Below are positions 18,512 through 28,053 of a DNA stretch of 61,102 bases, in pieces (the first letter of the stretch is position 1; the number at the start of each line of letters is the position of its first letter). Where the stretch lies: contig JAGWAZ010000008.1 of NCBI GenBank assembly GCA_021296135.1, forward strand, positions 1 to 61,102, given 5' to 3'. The DNA is from Chlorobiota bacterium (GTDB lineage Bacteria; Bacteroidota; Ignavibacteria; OLB7). The translations under genes were made by a program, and so were the position numbers. The notes under the pieces are model-generated. The model did not search any database. It was not told where the DNA came from and worked only from the letters and a program-made list of their open reading frames with translations.

Positions 18512-20998
18512 ATGAAGAGAAAACTCCACACTACGCTCTTTGCCGCGCTTGCGGTCATACTCTTAGGGAACGGGATTCTGCCGTCGTACGCTCAAGATAC
18601 AGGGGGAGCTCCTGATGAGAGCTTTAATGAGTTTATCATCCGCAATCTCGGTCCGATTGTCAACACATCCGATCTTGAATACGCACCGACGATTACAGCC
18701 GATGGTAAGACACTCTACTTCGTGTCGAATCGGACAGCTACCGGAAGTGTTGGTGGCCATGATTTCTGGGTGACAACCAAAGAAGATCGTCTCGATACAG
18801 TCTTCGCTGTGCCGTCGAATCTCGGCGCACCTGTTAACACTACGCTGAATGAAGGTGTTGCATCCATTTCGGCTGATGGACAGGTGATCTATTTCACTGC
18901 ATGTAACCGGGATGATGGTCTCGGAGACTGCGACATCTATGAAGCAGAACTTGAGGGAACAGAGTGGATTAACGTCCGCAACCTGAGAGAGATTAACTCA
19001 TCAGACTGGGACTCTCAGCCATCAGTCTCATCTGACGGCAAGACCCTTTACTTTATCTCGAATCGTCCAGGCACATTGGGTGGCACAGATGACGCAGACA
19101 TCTATGTTTCCCGCCTGGAATCAGACGATCGCTGGTCAGAACCAGTAAACATGGGCCCGTCGATCAACACGAAGAAACGCGAGGATAGTCCCTTCATCTT
19201 GCCTGGTGGAAAGGTCTTCTACTATGCTTCTGCCGGACATGGTGGTTTTGGCAAGCTCGACTTCTTTGTCTCTCGTTTGCAGGATGATGGTACATGGAGT
19301 GCGCCTGAGAACCTCGGCAAACCGTTCAACACATCGGAAGATGAGCGCTTCATCACGTTGCCCGCAGCAGGAGACATCGTCTACTTTACATCAGAACGGG
19401 TGGATGTTGGTAATGAAGGAACGCTCGACGTCTACATGGGTCTGCTTCCTCCACGTACTGTCACAGTTCTGATTGCCGGGCGTGTCTACGACGTCTGTAT
19501 AGATGGGAATCTTCCGGCTTCGCTGAGCTTCACCAACACTACAACCGGCGAAGTTGTGCATACAGCGAACACAAACTCAGCCACAGGCGAATATTCCTTT
19601 GTGATGGACATAGAACAGAACGAAGCGTTCAACATTGCGGTGGCCGGTAACGTGCCGGGGTATGGAGACGTTCAGGCTGACATCGAAGTACCAGCATCGC
19701 GTGAGTATCGTGAGATTCGTCGTGACTTCCCACTCGGTGAGTCACCAGAACTTACGTGGACAGCGCCGCAGTCAGACTATATCGCAAGTCTTCCGGCCTC
19801 TGCTCCGGCCAAGTACAGGAACTTTAACGGGCTGGTTATCGAAGAAATTCTTGTGAAGGAGATCTATCCACTCCTCACATACGTCTTCTTTGACTCCGCC
19901 AGTGCTGAGATACCTAAGCGCTACAAGCTCTTCCGGAACGCAAGCCAGATTAGCAACTTCTCTGACACAACGATTCCAGGCGGCACGCTTCAGAAGTACT
20001 ATCACTTGTTGAACATTGTCGGCTTCCGGATGACACAATATCCGAACACGAAGATTACGATTCAGGGACATGATTCCAAGGAGCCGGGCGAGGATCCTCA
20101 ATTGTCCGCTCAACGCGCTCAAGTCGTCTATGATTACTTGACCAGTATCTGGGGAATTGATCCAAGCCGCATCAAAATGCTGAGGCATGGAGGCTACCCA
20201 AAAGAGAGATCAAACCCCAAAGATCCGCTCGGTAAAGTCGAGAACCGTCGAACTGAAATACGGAGCAATGATTGGGAAATCATGCGCCCTATTCTGATCA
20301 CGGAAATTCGTCGATTCCACTCCCCTGACAACATGACCTTCCAGATGAAGAACGGTATAGCCGACCAGCTTGTAGCACGGCGTGAGATCGAGATTCGTCG
20401 CCAGGGAGAACCGAACTGGCATACAATGAAAGAAATCGGGAGAACCGAGCCGAACTCGCCGGAATACACCTGGTACAAGAATGCCGATTCGAGCAGTATA
20501 ATTGCCAGCAATGAAACACCATACACTGCACAACTCGTGGTCTATAGCGAGGATGGAAAGGAATGTCGGTCAAACGAGGTAGAAATTCCTGTAACCATTA
20601 TTACCAACGAAACCAAACGCCGCGAGCGTCTCGTTGACAAGACTATCGACCGTTACTCGCTCGTGCTCTTCGTCTTCGACAGCGACAAGGCGGGTGCATT
20701 GAATGAGCGTATTCTGAAGACATACGTATACGACGACATTCGTTCAGGCGCGAAGATCAAGGTGACCGGATATACCGACATCGTTGGTCTGGAAGATAGA
20801 AACAAGCGTCTCTCCGAACGGCGTGCTGCAACTGTGGACAGAGGTCTCAAACGGAATGTCTCAAGAAGCAAGATCGCATCACTGCAGACCGAAGGTGTCG
20901 GCGAAACCCAGCCGCTTTACACAAACGACTTGCCGGAAGGACGCTTCTACAACCGCACTGTGCAGATCGTTATTGACACGCCAACCGGAGGCGAATAA
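18512..20998 (+). CDS. PorE-like PD40 + carboxypeptidase-regulatory + double OmpA protein
   Basis: 828 aa, signal peptide ending near LPSYAQ, AGGAG about 11 nt before the ATG. Domains in order: PD40 propeller (about 45-315, TITADGKTLYFVSNR, SISADGQVIYFTACN, SVSSDGKTLYFISNRPG), CarboxypepD_reg-like sandwich (about 320-410), first OmpA-like domain (about 445-590, TYVFFDSASAEIPKRY...ENRRTEI), an Ig-like spacer, and a second OmpA-like domain (about 710-828, LFVFDSDKAGALNERIL...VTGYTDIVG...LSERRAATV...NRTVQIVID). This resembles T9SS-linked PorE of Porphyromonas, which has a propeller, a regulatory domain and one OmpA domain; two OmpA modules is unusual. The propeller is paralogous to that of the preceding gene. 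Likely a periplasmic, peptidoglycan-binding protein. Confidence 0.82.
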   Translation: MKRKLHTTLFAALAVILLGNGILPSYAQDTGGAPDESFNEFIIRNLGPIVNTSDLEYAPTITADGKTLYFVSNRTATGSVGGHDFWVTTKEDRLDTVFAVPSNLGAPVNTTLNEGVASISADGQVIYFTACNRDDGLGDCDIYEAELEGTEWINVRNLREINSSDWDSQPSVSSDGKTLYFISNRPGTLGGTDDADIYVSRLESDDRWSEPVNMGPSINTKKREDSPFILPGGKVFYYASAGHGGFGKLDFFVSRLQDDGTWSAPENLGKPFNTSEDERFITLPAAGDIVYFTSERVDVGNEGTLDVYMGLLPPRTVTVLIAGRVYDVCIDGNLPASLSFTNTTTGEVVHTANTNSATGEYSFVMDIEQNEAFNIAVAGNVPGYGDVQADIEVPASREYREIRRDFPLGESPELTWTAPQSDYIASLPASAPAKYRNFNGLVIEEILVKEIYPLLTYVFFDSASAEIPKRYKLFRNASQISNFSDTTIPGGTLQKYYHLLNIVGFRMTQYPNTKITIQGHDSKEPGEDPQLSAQRAQVVYDYLTSIWGIDPSRIKMLRHGGYPKERSNPKDPLGKVENRRTEIRSNDWEIMRPILITEIRRFHSPDNMTFQMKNGIADQLVARREIEIRRQGEPNWHTMKEIGRTEPNSPEYTWYKNADSSSIIASNETPYTAQLVVYSEDGKECRSNEVEIPVTIITNETKRRERLVDKTIDRYSLVLFVFDSDKAGALNERILKTYVYDDIRSGAKIKVTGYTDIVGLEDRNKRLSERRAATVDRGLKRNVSRSKIASLQTEGVGETQPLYTNDLPEGRFYNRTVQIVIDTPTGGE

Positions 20999-21032
20999 TT
21001 GAAATTCAATCTTCACGTGTCGAACTGAATGT

Positions 21033-21064
21033 GCGCTCGTTCCTGATAGCGCGGGAACGGGCGC
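21033..21064 (+). terminator. Hairpin after the PorE-like gene
   Basis: An 11-bp inverted repeat, GCGCTCGTTCC (21033-21043) against GGAACGGGCGC (21054-21064), with one T-G wobble and a 10-nt loop. It lies 35 bp after the stop of the PorE-like gene and is followed by a weak T-containing tract (AACTTGTTTTC). Probably a transcription terminator, though the U-run is poor. Confidence 0.5.
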
Positions 21065-21437
21065 AACTTGTTTTCACCGCAGACATATACTCTATTCTTA
21101 CTTTGAGTTCTTCTCTTTCAATTGCAGGCCTCTTTCTATTAACCACAGCTGATATGCCCTTCCGCATCATAAATTCCATCAAACAGCTTCGAAAAGCTGC
21201 GACATTTCATCCTCTGAAGCCTCTTTTATTATACCCGCCTTATACGAAAGACTCCTTGAATTGAAAATATCAGGAACCCTTGTATCTTACTGTATGTTTC
21301 GTATATTTCTTATTACGTCTTGTTTAGGTTGGACTTCTTCTTGATAACTCCCTGGAGAAATTGACAATCTGGAACTCTCGAAACATGCGTTATACCAAAT
21401 GGAAGGCTCTGCCCACTGAAACCTGGATAGAAAGCCT
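21065..21437. other. Intergenic stretch without a convincing gene
   Basis: About 370 bp between the hairpin at 21064 and the large T9SS cargo gene. Open frames here lack coding character. The stretch probably contains the promoter of the following gene, but no consensus elements could be assigned with confidence. Confidence 0.4.
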
Positions 21438-24400
21438 ATGAAATACGTTACGCGGTTACTTTGTACAACACTGCTTGCATTTCTTTCCTTCGCCACGACG
21501 AGTGCTCAGGTTCTGGGCGACCCTGAAAAAAGAGATGCCTCACCAACAATACAGGGAGTGAATGCCGAGGGGACACGGTTTATTGTGGGATTTATGGAAA
21601 ACGAGGAAAGCTCGTCAGTCTGTGCTCGCCGAGGAGAGCGGAATCTATCTCAACACCGTATTGCCATTGCCTCGCGTCTTGCAACCAACGTTACTATCAT
21701 CTACCCCAACGGCACCAGAATCGTTCGTGTTCTCAAACCAAACCGGATTAACTCCCTGATCCTTAACGGCGAACAGTACGAATGCCTTGGTGATAGAGTC
21801 TGCAATAAAAGCTTTGAGATCGTCTCGGATGAACCGGTCAGCGTTTACTGCTTCAGCAGCAAACCCTATACCTCTGACGGATACCTGGCACTCCCAATCA
21901 GTTCATGGGGAACGGAATACTTCACGGTAAATGCCGCTGTCGATCATTACCCACCACGCAGTGATTCTGCTGATGATCCCGACAATTGTCGCATAGAACC
22001 GCGACCTGGAGAATTTGCAGTCATCGCAGCCGAAGACTTTACAACAGTCACTGTAACAGCTACGACCCGAACACGCTCGGGAACTCCAGCGAATGTGCCT
22101 CAACAGAAAATCCTGATGAAAGGTGAGATCTGGCAGGTTCAGGCGCAAGGAAATGTGCGTGGTCGGGATGATATCACAGGTTCACATGTCGTTGCCGATA
22201 AACCGGTTGGTCTGCTGAGCGGACATGTCAGGACCGCTATGCCCTGGTCGTTTAAGACGAAGGACCACTTGATCGAGATGATTCCCCCGGTGGAAGCACT
22301 CGGCACTCGGCACATTGTTGTACCATTTAGTGGCCGAAATGGCGGAGATATTGTGCGGGTGATCGGTGCTCGACCTGGCCGGACTACCATTACCGTTACC
22401 ACAGAGAGAGAGAGCGTTCAATACAGCGTAAATGATGCCGGATCCTTCGTCGAGTTTACAGTCAACGTAAGCGATAGCGCGGCCGTTATCGAAACAAATC
22501 AGCCGGTACTTGTTGCCCATTACTCGCAATCGAACGATGCAGATCCAGATACCACCAATGGTTTCGATCCTTACCTGATTATAACAACTCCTGAAGAACA
22601 GTTTGCAAATGCGGCAGTCTTTCAGACAATGCCGAACGGTAGCATTCTTCTTCAGACTGGACGCACTCAATTCGAGCGGCACTTCGTCACCATTGTCAGT
22701 GAAAAAGAGAACGTTGCCTCTCTTCGCCTCAACGGCTCTTCCCTTACCCGTGATCCACGTATCATTGCCCAAGGGAGAGTCCCAAGCCTGGAGAACGACT
22801 TTGTCTGGTTCACAATACGGCTTCCCGATAATCGGGCATATGTCATTGAAGGAAATGCTCTGTTTGGCGGCTATGTCTACGGTATTGGTAAGTTTGATTC
22901 GTATGGGTGGCCTGTTGGAACCGGTTTCTTTACAGAGACGTTCGATACCATTCCGCCAATCCTCTGGGCAAAACCGGAATGTGGAGAGTTGATTTATGAT
23001 ATCTACGCTCTCGACAGCGACACGATAAATTATAATAAAGGCCTCCTTTCTCTCTTCCTCGATCAAACTCGCTCGGAAAACGTGAGGGTTGTTGAGTTAG
23101 ATCCAAATCCGTTGCCAAGGGACGGAAACCTTGGCTATCGCGACACCGCAAGAATCCGAGTCACGCTTATCGACCCAACCAAGCCGGGTCGTGCGCGAAT
23201 CGTAGCTCGCGACGCGGGGGGAGTCTGGAATGATGCACGGGAGGCGCTCGACCACAATCATGACACAATCGAGGTTGTGCTCCGTGTAATACCGCCGACT
23301 TTCTCGAGAGATTCAATTCTGATCGACAAGGCTGAGATCAATACTCTTCGGCGCGAGCTTATAACGATTATGAACTCCGATGGAGATCGACCGATAAGAA
23401 TAGACCGTGCCGTTCTTGTCAAGGGTGTGGAGTTCAAGATTGATGGTCTTGATAGAGGGGGCCCGATCGAGCGATCTCTTACACCTGACGAAGAATTCGA
23501 TCTTACAATTTTGTTCCGAGCAGACAAGAATGGAGCTTTTTTCGACACATTGGTTCTCTGGGTCGATTGTCTGCGGTATCGCATACCGCTACACGCCCTT
23601 GTGGCTGTGCCACGCATCGAGACACAGGATCTCAACTTCGGCACGATCCGCAGAGGCACGAGCAAATGTAAGGAGATATGCATTTCAAATACAGGCAAGG
23701 CTATACTCCGAATCGACAGTATTGTCTTCAGAAATAATGACGGTCAGGTCTACCGATTTGGTCCTGATGGTCTACCCGACCTTCCCTTCTTCCTGGAAGC
23801 CGGTGCCGATACGTGTATTACCATCTGCTTCTATCCGGACGAACTCGGCACCTTTACGGGAGAGATCGAGTTCATCAGCAATGCTTCCGACGGGGACAAT
23901 CGAGGGGATTTGAGCGGTCATAGCGTCTACCCACAAATCAACATTGAGGGTCATGACTTTGGTGAGGTTCAGGTGGGTGATACTGCCTGCTCTGATACCA
24001 CGGTGTTTATCGCCAACACAGGAACTGATACGGCCTTCCTGACGGGGGTAACTATTATTGGAGAGAAGGATATCTTCATCGCAGATTCGTCGATCTTCCC
24101 GTATGCACTTCCTCCGGGTGATACGCTTTGGGTTCCCGTGTGCTTTATTCCAACAGGAGAAGATGATTATGACTCCTTCATCGGTGCTAAAAACAATGAT
24201 GGACTTGAGACTGTGGGCACCCTTCTTGGTAAAGGTTATCAGCTTCTGGCCAAGATTGATGGTTACGACTGGGAAGAGCGCCGGGTTGGCACAGAACATC
24301 GAGGCGTCGTTTATCTTCGAAACCTGAAGGGTCATGAGATAAGGATTGACAGTCTCTGGCTCGAAAAGGGTGGTGACGAAGATTTCGCATTGCTGACACC

Positions 24401-25616
24401 GATACCACTATCAATTACACTCGGTCCGTTCCAGGAATACGCGCTTGATGTAATGTTCTCGCCACTTTCGGCTGGCGAACGAAGTATCAACATCTTTGCT
24501 CTGACATCATCGCGTGTAAAACCGGTAATCGATAGCGTTCTCGAGGGCGTCGGCATCCAACCGATACCCGAAGATAAGCTTGTGCATGATTCGTCTCTCA
24601 TCTATTCATGCGAGGGTCGTACGAGTCGCGTCGTTCTCTACAACAGAGGGAGGGCTCCATTGACTCTTGACACTGTTTGGCTTGATATTGATACTACTGA
24701 AGCTATTGCCACACTGAATGCTCCGAGTCCCGGATCACAGATTCTGGTAGGGGGTATGCCTCTGGAAATCGAGATCAACTTCGACAGCTTTGTTGGAGTT
24801 GGAGAAACAATTGCAACCGTTTACTGGACCTTTAAGGATAAGGAGTTTCGGGGAAAAACATACAGTCGAGAGATGAAGATCAGCTCTGAACCACAACGAT
24901 ATTGGATTTCTGCTGCTGCACCACCCCAAGTCGATAATGGCACTGAGTTTGATCTCTTCATCACTGTTGACAGTTCCTTCTGGAAAGGAATTTTGCATGA
25001 TGAAGTATTGCTGAAAACTTCGTATAATCCTCGCGTTTCGCTCTTTGATAAAGATCGGTGGCGGACTCTGACAGCAGGTCCGACATCTGACTGGACATTT
25101 GTTGGCGTGCCAGAAATAGACTCAGGTGTTGTTTCTCTCCGACTCCGTCCTACTTCGGGAACAAAACTGATTGATGGAGCGACGTTCCCACCGATTCCGT
25201 TCCGTGGATTCCTGGGAGATCAACCGGTCGATACGTTCCGGGTTGATATGCAGGCCAATACCGTTGAGTGCGTGCGGCCAACCGCAACGGTCCTGCCATA
25301 CTCGATACACGAGATTTGTGGTCTGAATCACCGACTCTTCTACAGCGTAGGTGATCCTCCGTCGCTCAGCAGTGGAAAGCCAACTCCGGCAACTTCAAGC
25401 ATTACTCTTGAGTTTACGGTCCCTTTTGAAGGACCTGCATTGCTTGAACTCTACGGACTTAACGGTGAGAAAGTAGGCACGATCCTCGATGAGACTGTCG
25501 GTGCCGGAGATCACGTATTAACGGTCGATTTGACTGAGCTACCAAGTGGTATCTACTATTATCGTCTCCGTTATGGCGACTACAGCGCGACACGAAAACT
25601 GATTTTGAACCGATAA
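21438..25616 (+). CDS. Giant secreted protein: IgGFc-binding-like N-terminus, choice-of-anchor-D repeats, T9SS sorting domain
   Basis: 1392 aa, signal peptide ending near TTSAQ. Residues about 45-520 match the IgGFc-binding N-terminal domain pattern (GTRFIVGFMENEESS, LALPISSWGTEYFTVNA, EFAVIAAEDFTTVTVTATT, SHVVADKPVGLLSGHVRT). Residues about 600-1070 hold choice-of-anchor D/Hydin-like Ig repeats (LNFGTIRRGTSKCKEICISNTGKAILRIDSI, HDFGEVQVGDTACSDTTVFIANTGTDTAFL). A further sandwich follows, and about 1310-1392 is a T9SS type A sorting domain (ALLELYGLNGEKVGTI...LPSGIYYYRLRYGDYSATRKLIL). Expected at the cell surface or released. Adhesion is a guess from architecture. Confidence 0.85.
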   Translation: MKYVTRLLCTTLLAFLSFATTSAQVLGDPEKRDASPTIQGVNAEGTRFIVGFMENEESSSVCARRGERNLSQHRIAIASRLATNVTIIYPNGTRIVRVLKPNRINSLILNGEQYECLGDRVCNKSFEIVSDEPVSVYCFSSKPYTSDGYLALPISSWGTEYFTVNAAVDHYPPRSDSADDPDNCRIEPRPGEFAVIAAEDFTTVTVTATTRTRSGTPANVPQQKILMKGEIWQVQAQGNVRGRDDITGSHVVADKPVGLLSGHVRTAMPWSFKTKDHLIEMIPPVEALGTRHIVVPFSGRNGGDIVRVIGARPGRTTITVTTERESVQYSVNDAGSFVEFTVNVSDSAAVIETNQPVLVAHYSQSNDADPDTTNGFDPYLIITTPEEQFANAAVFQTMPNGSILLQTGRTQFERHFVTIVSEKENVASLRLNGSSLTRDPRIIAQGRVPSLENDFVWFTIRLPDNRAYVIEGNALFGGYVYGIGKFDSYGWPVGTGFFTETFDTIPPILWAKPECGELIYDIYALDSDTINYNKGLLSLFLDQTRSENVRVVELDPNPLPRDGNLGYRDTARIRVTLIDPTKPGRARIVARDAGGVWNDAREALDHNHDTIEVVLRVIPPTFSRDSILIDKAEINTLRRELITIMNSDGDRPIRIDRAVLVKGVEFKIDGLDRGGPIERSLTPDEEFDLTILFRADKNGAFFDTLVLWVDCLRYRIPLHALVAVPRIETQDLNFGTIRRGTSKCKEICISNTGKAILRIDSIVFRNNDGQVYRFGPDGLPDLPFFLEAGADTCITICFYPDELGTFTGEIEFISNASDGDNRGDLSGHSVYPQINIEGHDFGEVQVGDTACSDTTVFIANTGTDTAFLTGVTIIGEKDIFIADSSIFPYALPPGDTLWVPVCFIPTGEDDYDSFIGAKNNDGLETVGTLLGKGYQLLAKIDGYDWEERRVGTEHRGVVYLRNLKGHEIRIDSLWLEKGGDEDFALLTPIPLSITLGPFQEYALDVMFSPLSAGERSINIFALTSSRVKPVIDSVLEGVGIQPIPEDKLVHDSSLIYSCEGRTSRVVLYNRGRAPLTLDTVWLDIDTTEAIATLNAPSPGSQILVGGMPLEIEINFDSFVGVGETIATVYWTFKDKEFRGKTYSREMKISSEPQRYWISAAAPPQVDNGTEFDLFITVDSSFWKGILHDEVLLKTSYNPRVSLFDKDRWRTLTAGPTSDWTFVGVPEIDSGVVSLRLRPTSGTKLIDGATFPPIPFRGFLGDQPVDTFRVDMQANTVECVRPTATVLPYSIHEICGLNHRLFYSVGDPPSLSSGKPTPATSSITLEFTVPFEGPALLELYGLNGEKVGTILDETVGAGDHVLTVDLTELPSGIYYYRLRYGDYSATRKLILNR

Positions 25617-25764
25617 CGTTCGATCTGAAAAAAAATCGGGTTGTCGTTGTAACACTATAGAAGCAAGAAGGTCTCTATGTAGGCATCGAAACCGACGATC
25701 GAATTCGCATAGCAACTAAGGATATTTATACACAACCATTACTTTGAACTGGAGGGAGTTCTTT

Positions 25765-26604
25765 ATGAACTTGAAAACGGTATCACTTGCAATCCTTGCC
25801 ATATTCATGGCAATTCCAATGATTCCAGCCAAATCTGTTGCTCAGGATGGGAAGGACAATCCCCTTGATCCAACTCCTTCACGTCGTCAGATTCTTGTTG
25901 GCCCAACAGTTGGAATCCACCGGAATTACCACTCCGGTGGATTTAGAACAATTAGTGATCCAGTTTGTCCGTTCTTTGAGGATGGGACAGGTTGGGGTTT
26001 TGCTGTCGGTTTGAGCGCCGAGTTTTTGCCAAGCGTCGATGGTCGCTGGGGAATTATCCCGCGCATCACTTTTGAGCAGCGTCCGGGACAGTTCCGTCAG
26101 GAGTTGCCAGATGTACCTGTTCTAGTGCCAAACCCAATCGATCCAAGCACACCGGAAGTCGTCGATCAGACAATCTCAACTACCTCGGACATTACATACT
26201 CGCTCTTGAATGTGGAGCTCATGTACAAGCAGGAAGTTCTGCTTCTTGGTGATCTGCGTGTTGGCGTTCTTGGTGGACCGGCTGCCCAGTACATTATGGG
26301 CGGCACAAATCGCCAGGTTCAGGATCTTGATGAACCTGAGAATGCACGTTTCATCAATCCTGATGGTCTTCCGACTGAGAACAATGGTCGCCGCCTGATC
26401 TTCTTTGATGGCGACATTCCTGAGCGAAACGCAACACGTTTCTCGGTAAAAGCAGGAGTTCAAGGCGAGATCGGTCTCTTTAATAACCAGTGGGCTATGA
26501 CGCCAGGCATCTACTATGACTATGGTTTGTCGAATGTCATATCGACAGAGAAATGGCAGCTTAGCTCAGTCATCTTTCAGGTCGATTTCCGCCGCGCCTT
26601 CTAA
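25765..26604 (+). CDS. Outer membrane beta-barrel protein
   Basis: 279 aa from ATG 25765, preceded by GGAGGGAG at 25751-25758; the TTG at 25744 lies before that site and is rejected. Signal peptide ends near AKSVAQ. The mature protein reads as amphipathic beta strands (GPTVGIHRNYHSGGF, WGFAVGLSAEFLPSVDGRWGIIPRITFEQRPG, LLNVELMYKQEVLLLGDLRVGVLGGPAAQYIMGG, FSVKAGVQGEIGLF) and ends VIFQVDFRRAF with a C-terminal Phe, as expected for an outer-membrane barrel of the OmpA-N/PorT-like type. The ligand or function cannot be assigned. A strong terminator follows 22 bp downstream. Confidence 0.75.
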   Translation: MNLKTVSLAILAIFMAIPMIPAKSVAQDGKDNPLDPTPSRRQILVGPTVGIHRNYHSGGFRTISDPVCPFFEDGTGWGFAVGLSAEFLPSVDGRWGIIPRITFEQRPGQFRQELPDVPVLVPNPIDPSTPEVVDQTISTTSDITYSLLNVELMYKQEVLLLGDLRVGVLGGPAAQYIMGGTNRQVQDLDEPENARFINPDGLPTENNGRRLIFFDGDIPERNATRFSVKAGVQGEIGLFNNQWAMTPGIYYDYGLSNVISTEKWQLSSVIFQVDFRRAF

Positions 26605-26625
26605 CTAACTCAAGCCACGTATTCC

Positions 26626-26661
26626 AACGGCACGTAGTTCATTGTAGCTACGTGCCGTTTT
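26626..26661 (+). terminator. Strong rho-independent terminator
   Basis: A perfect 12-bp inverted repeat, AACGGCACGTAG (26626-26637) and CTACGTGCCGTT (26648-26659), with a 10-nt loop; the run of T (26658-26661) overlaps the right arm. It ends the plus-strand barrel gene and abuts the stop codon of the convergent minus-strand gene. Confidence 0.9.
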
Positions 26662-28025
26662 CATTGTTCAGACTCTCTTTCACATATCTGTCTCGCAGCA
26701 ATCAGCCCACTTCGTACAGCCCCCTCAATCGTTCCCGGCAATCCGGTGGCAGTCCAGTCTCCCGCAACAAAAAGGCCTGATCCAAGAGAGCCAGGAACCG
26801 GACGTGCTTTATTGATATCGGGCGAAGCATGGAAAGTCGCTCGTTTCTCTTTTACTACCTGTGAAGCTATCAGGTTTGCTCCCTCAAGTTCGCGGAAGGC
26901 TGCACGCAACTCCTTCTCGGCAATTGCGACAATCTCACCGTTGTCCAATTCAACCAATGTGTCAGCAGCGCTGACGACACATTCCAACAGACCTGGGAAT
27001 CGTTGGTTCTTCTCACCCGAAATCTTCCGCCGATTGAACATCCATTCAACCTGTGTGCCAAGCATTGCATTGAACTCGGGCATCTCTTCAAGAGAACGAT
27101 CAAACCAGAGGTAGACGGAAACAATGGGGTTATGTCGGGGGAGTTCTCCCGGATAGGGGCTTGGAGAAGGTCCTTTTTGAAGTCGGGGCAAATGTTCTCC
27201 GAGAAGAGTTGAAGATTCGCGCCAGGGAAGAGCCGAAAGGACCGTTGATGTTCGTAGCACCATGCCATCTCGCAGGTGTACTTCCCACTCCTTGGCGATT
27301 CGTACTATGTGAGCAACAAAGCGACCTGAAAAAATGCGTCCACCACGAGAAGTTATGTATTCCTCTCCAGGAGCAATAAGCCGAGAAAGACCAACGCGAG
27401 GTATCGCCAGTTTGGAATCATGAGATTTGCTCAAAAAGGCAAGACGCATCACCGCTGCAAAGAGACGTGCCGAAGCTTCCTCCGGCCTTGTGTTCAAGGT
27501 CGCAATTACTAATGGACTCCACAGCCTCTGCTGTGTTCTCTTTGACTGATCCAATCGACCGAGATATTGAGCAACTGTTTCGTTTTCATGTGGTCCTTTC
27601 CTCTTCACATCCAAACCAACTCGAAGCAGGCCCGCTCGTTCTCGAAATGAGAGTTGCTTCAACCGAAACATACCTGCCAGAACATGTAATGGCGGGGGAA
27701 GCCATGAAGGAGAGATGAGTGTATCATCGGAATTGTCCGTCGTTCGGAATTCAACACGGAGAGCCGGCTGAATGGTCACAAGATCGTCTGTCCCGAGTTT
27801 CCGCAGCAGATCGAACGTCTTGTGATAACAGCCGATCAGCAGATGGCGACCATTGTCGATCTCATCCCCGGTCTCCTGATGAATAAAGGATCGAACTCGT
27901 CCACCAAGATAGGGTCGGGATTCCACAAGAATTGGACTGGCTCCCCGATCGGCCAATTCCATTGCAGCGGCAATGCCGGCCATGCCACCTCCGAGGACGA
28001 TTGGTCTGTCGCGCGAATCAGTCAC
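26661..28025 (-). CDS. hpnE: FAD-dependent hydroxysqualene dehydroxylase-like protein (HpnE)
   Basis: 454 aa flavoprotein with Rossmann motif VLGGGMAGIAAA (about 10-21), VESRPYLGGRVRSF and DNGRHLLIGCYHKTFDLL, the last being characteristic of HpnE, which reduces hydroxysqualene to squalene for hopanoid synthesis. The C-terminal FAD block reads SGLFVAGDWTATGLPGTIEGAVRSGLIAA. The start is GTG (28023-28025); an upstream ATG is closed by a stop after two codons. HpnC/HpnD or squalene-hopene cyclase genes are not nearby, so the assignment rests on the protein alone. A carotenoid desaturase-like role is the main alternative. Confidence 0.78.
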   Translation of the reverse strand: MTDSRDRPIVLGGGMAGIAAAMELADRGASPILVESRPYLGGRVRSFIHQETGDEIDNGRHLLIGCYHKTFDLLRKLGTDDLVTIQPALRVEFRTTDNSDDTLISPSWLPPPLHVLAGMFRLKQLSFRERAGLLRVGLDVKRKGPHENETVAQYLGRLDQSKRTQQRLWSPLVIATLNTRPEEASARLFAAVMRLAFLSKSHDSKLAIPRVGLSRLIAPGEEYITSRGGRIFSGRFVAHIVRIAKEWEVHLRDGMVLRTSTVLSALPWRESSTLLGEHLPRLQKGPSPSPYPGELPRHNPIVSVYLWFDRSLEEMPEFNAMLGTQVEWMFNRRKISGEKNQRFPGLLECVVSAADTLVELDNGEIVAIAEKELRAAFRELEGANLIASQVVKEKRATFHASPDINKARPVPGSLGSGLFVAGDWTATGLPGTIEGAVRSGLIAARQICERESEQ

Positions 28026-28053
28026 CCGTTTCTTATTCCATCAAGATGAAATC

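Noticed and set aside
21031-21264. 77-aa open frame after the PorE-like gene
   Set aside because: No ribosome site, no domain, and its start overlaps the terminator hairpin.
22182-23066. 294-aa open frame on the minus strand
   Set aside because: Antisense to the 1392-aa T9SS cargo gene, low-complexity composition and no homology; a shadow.
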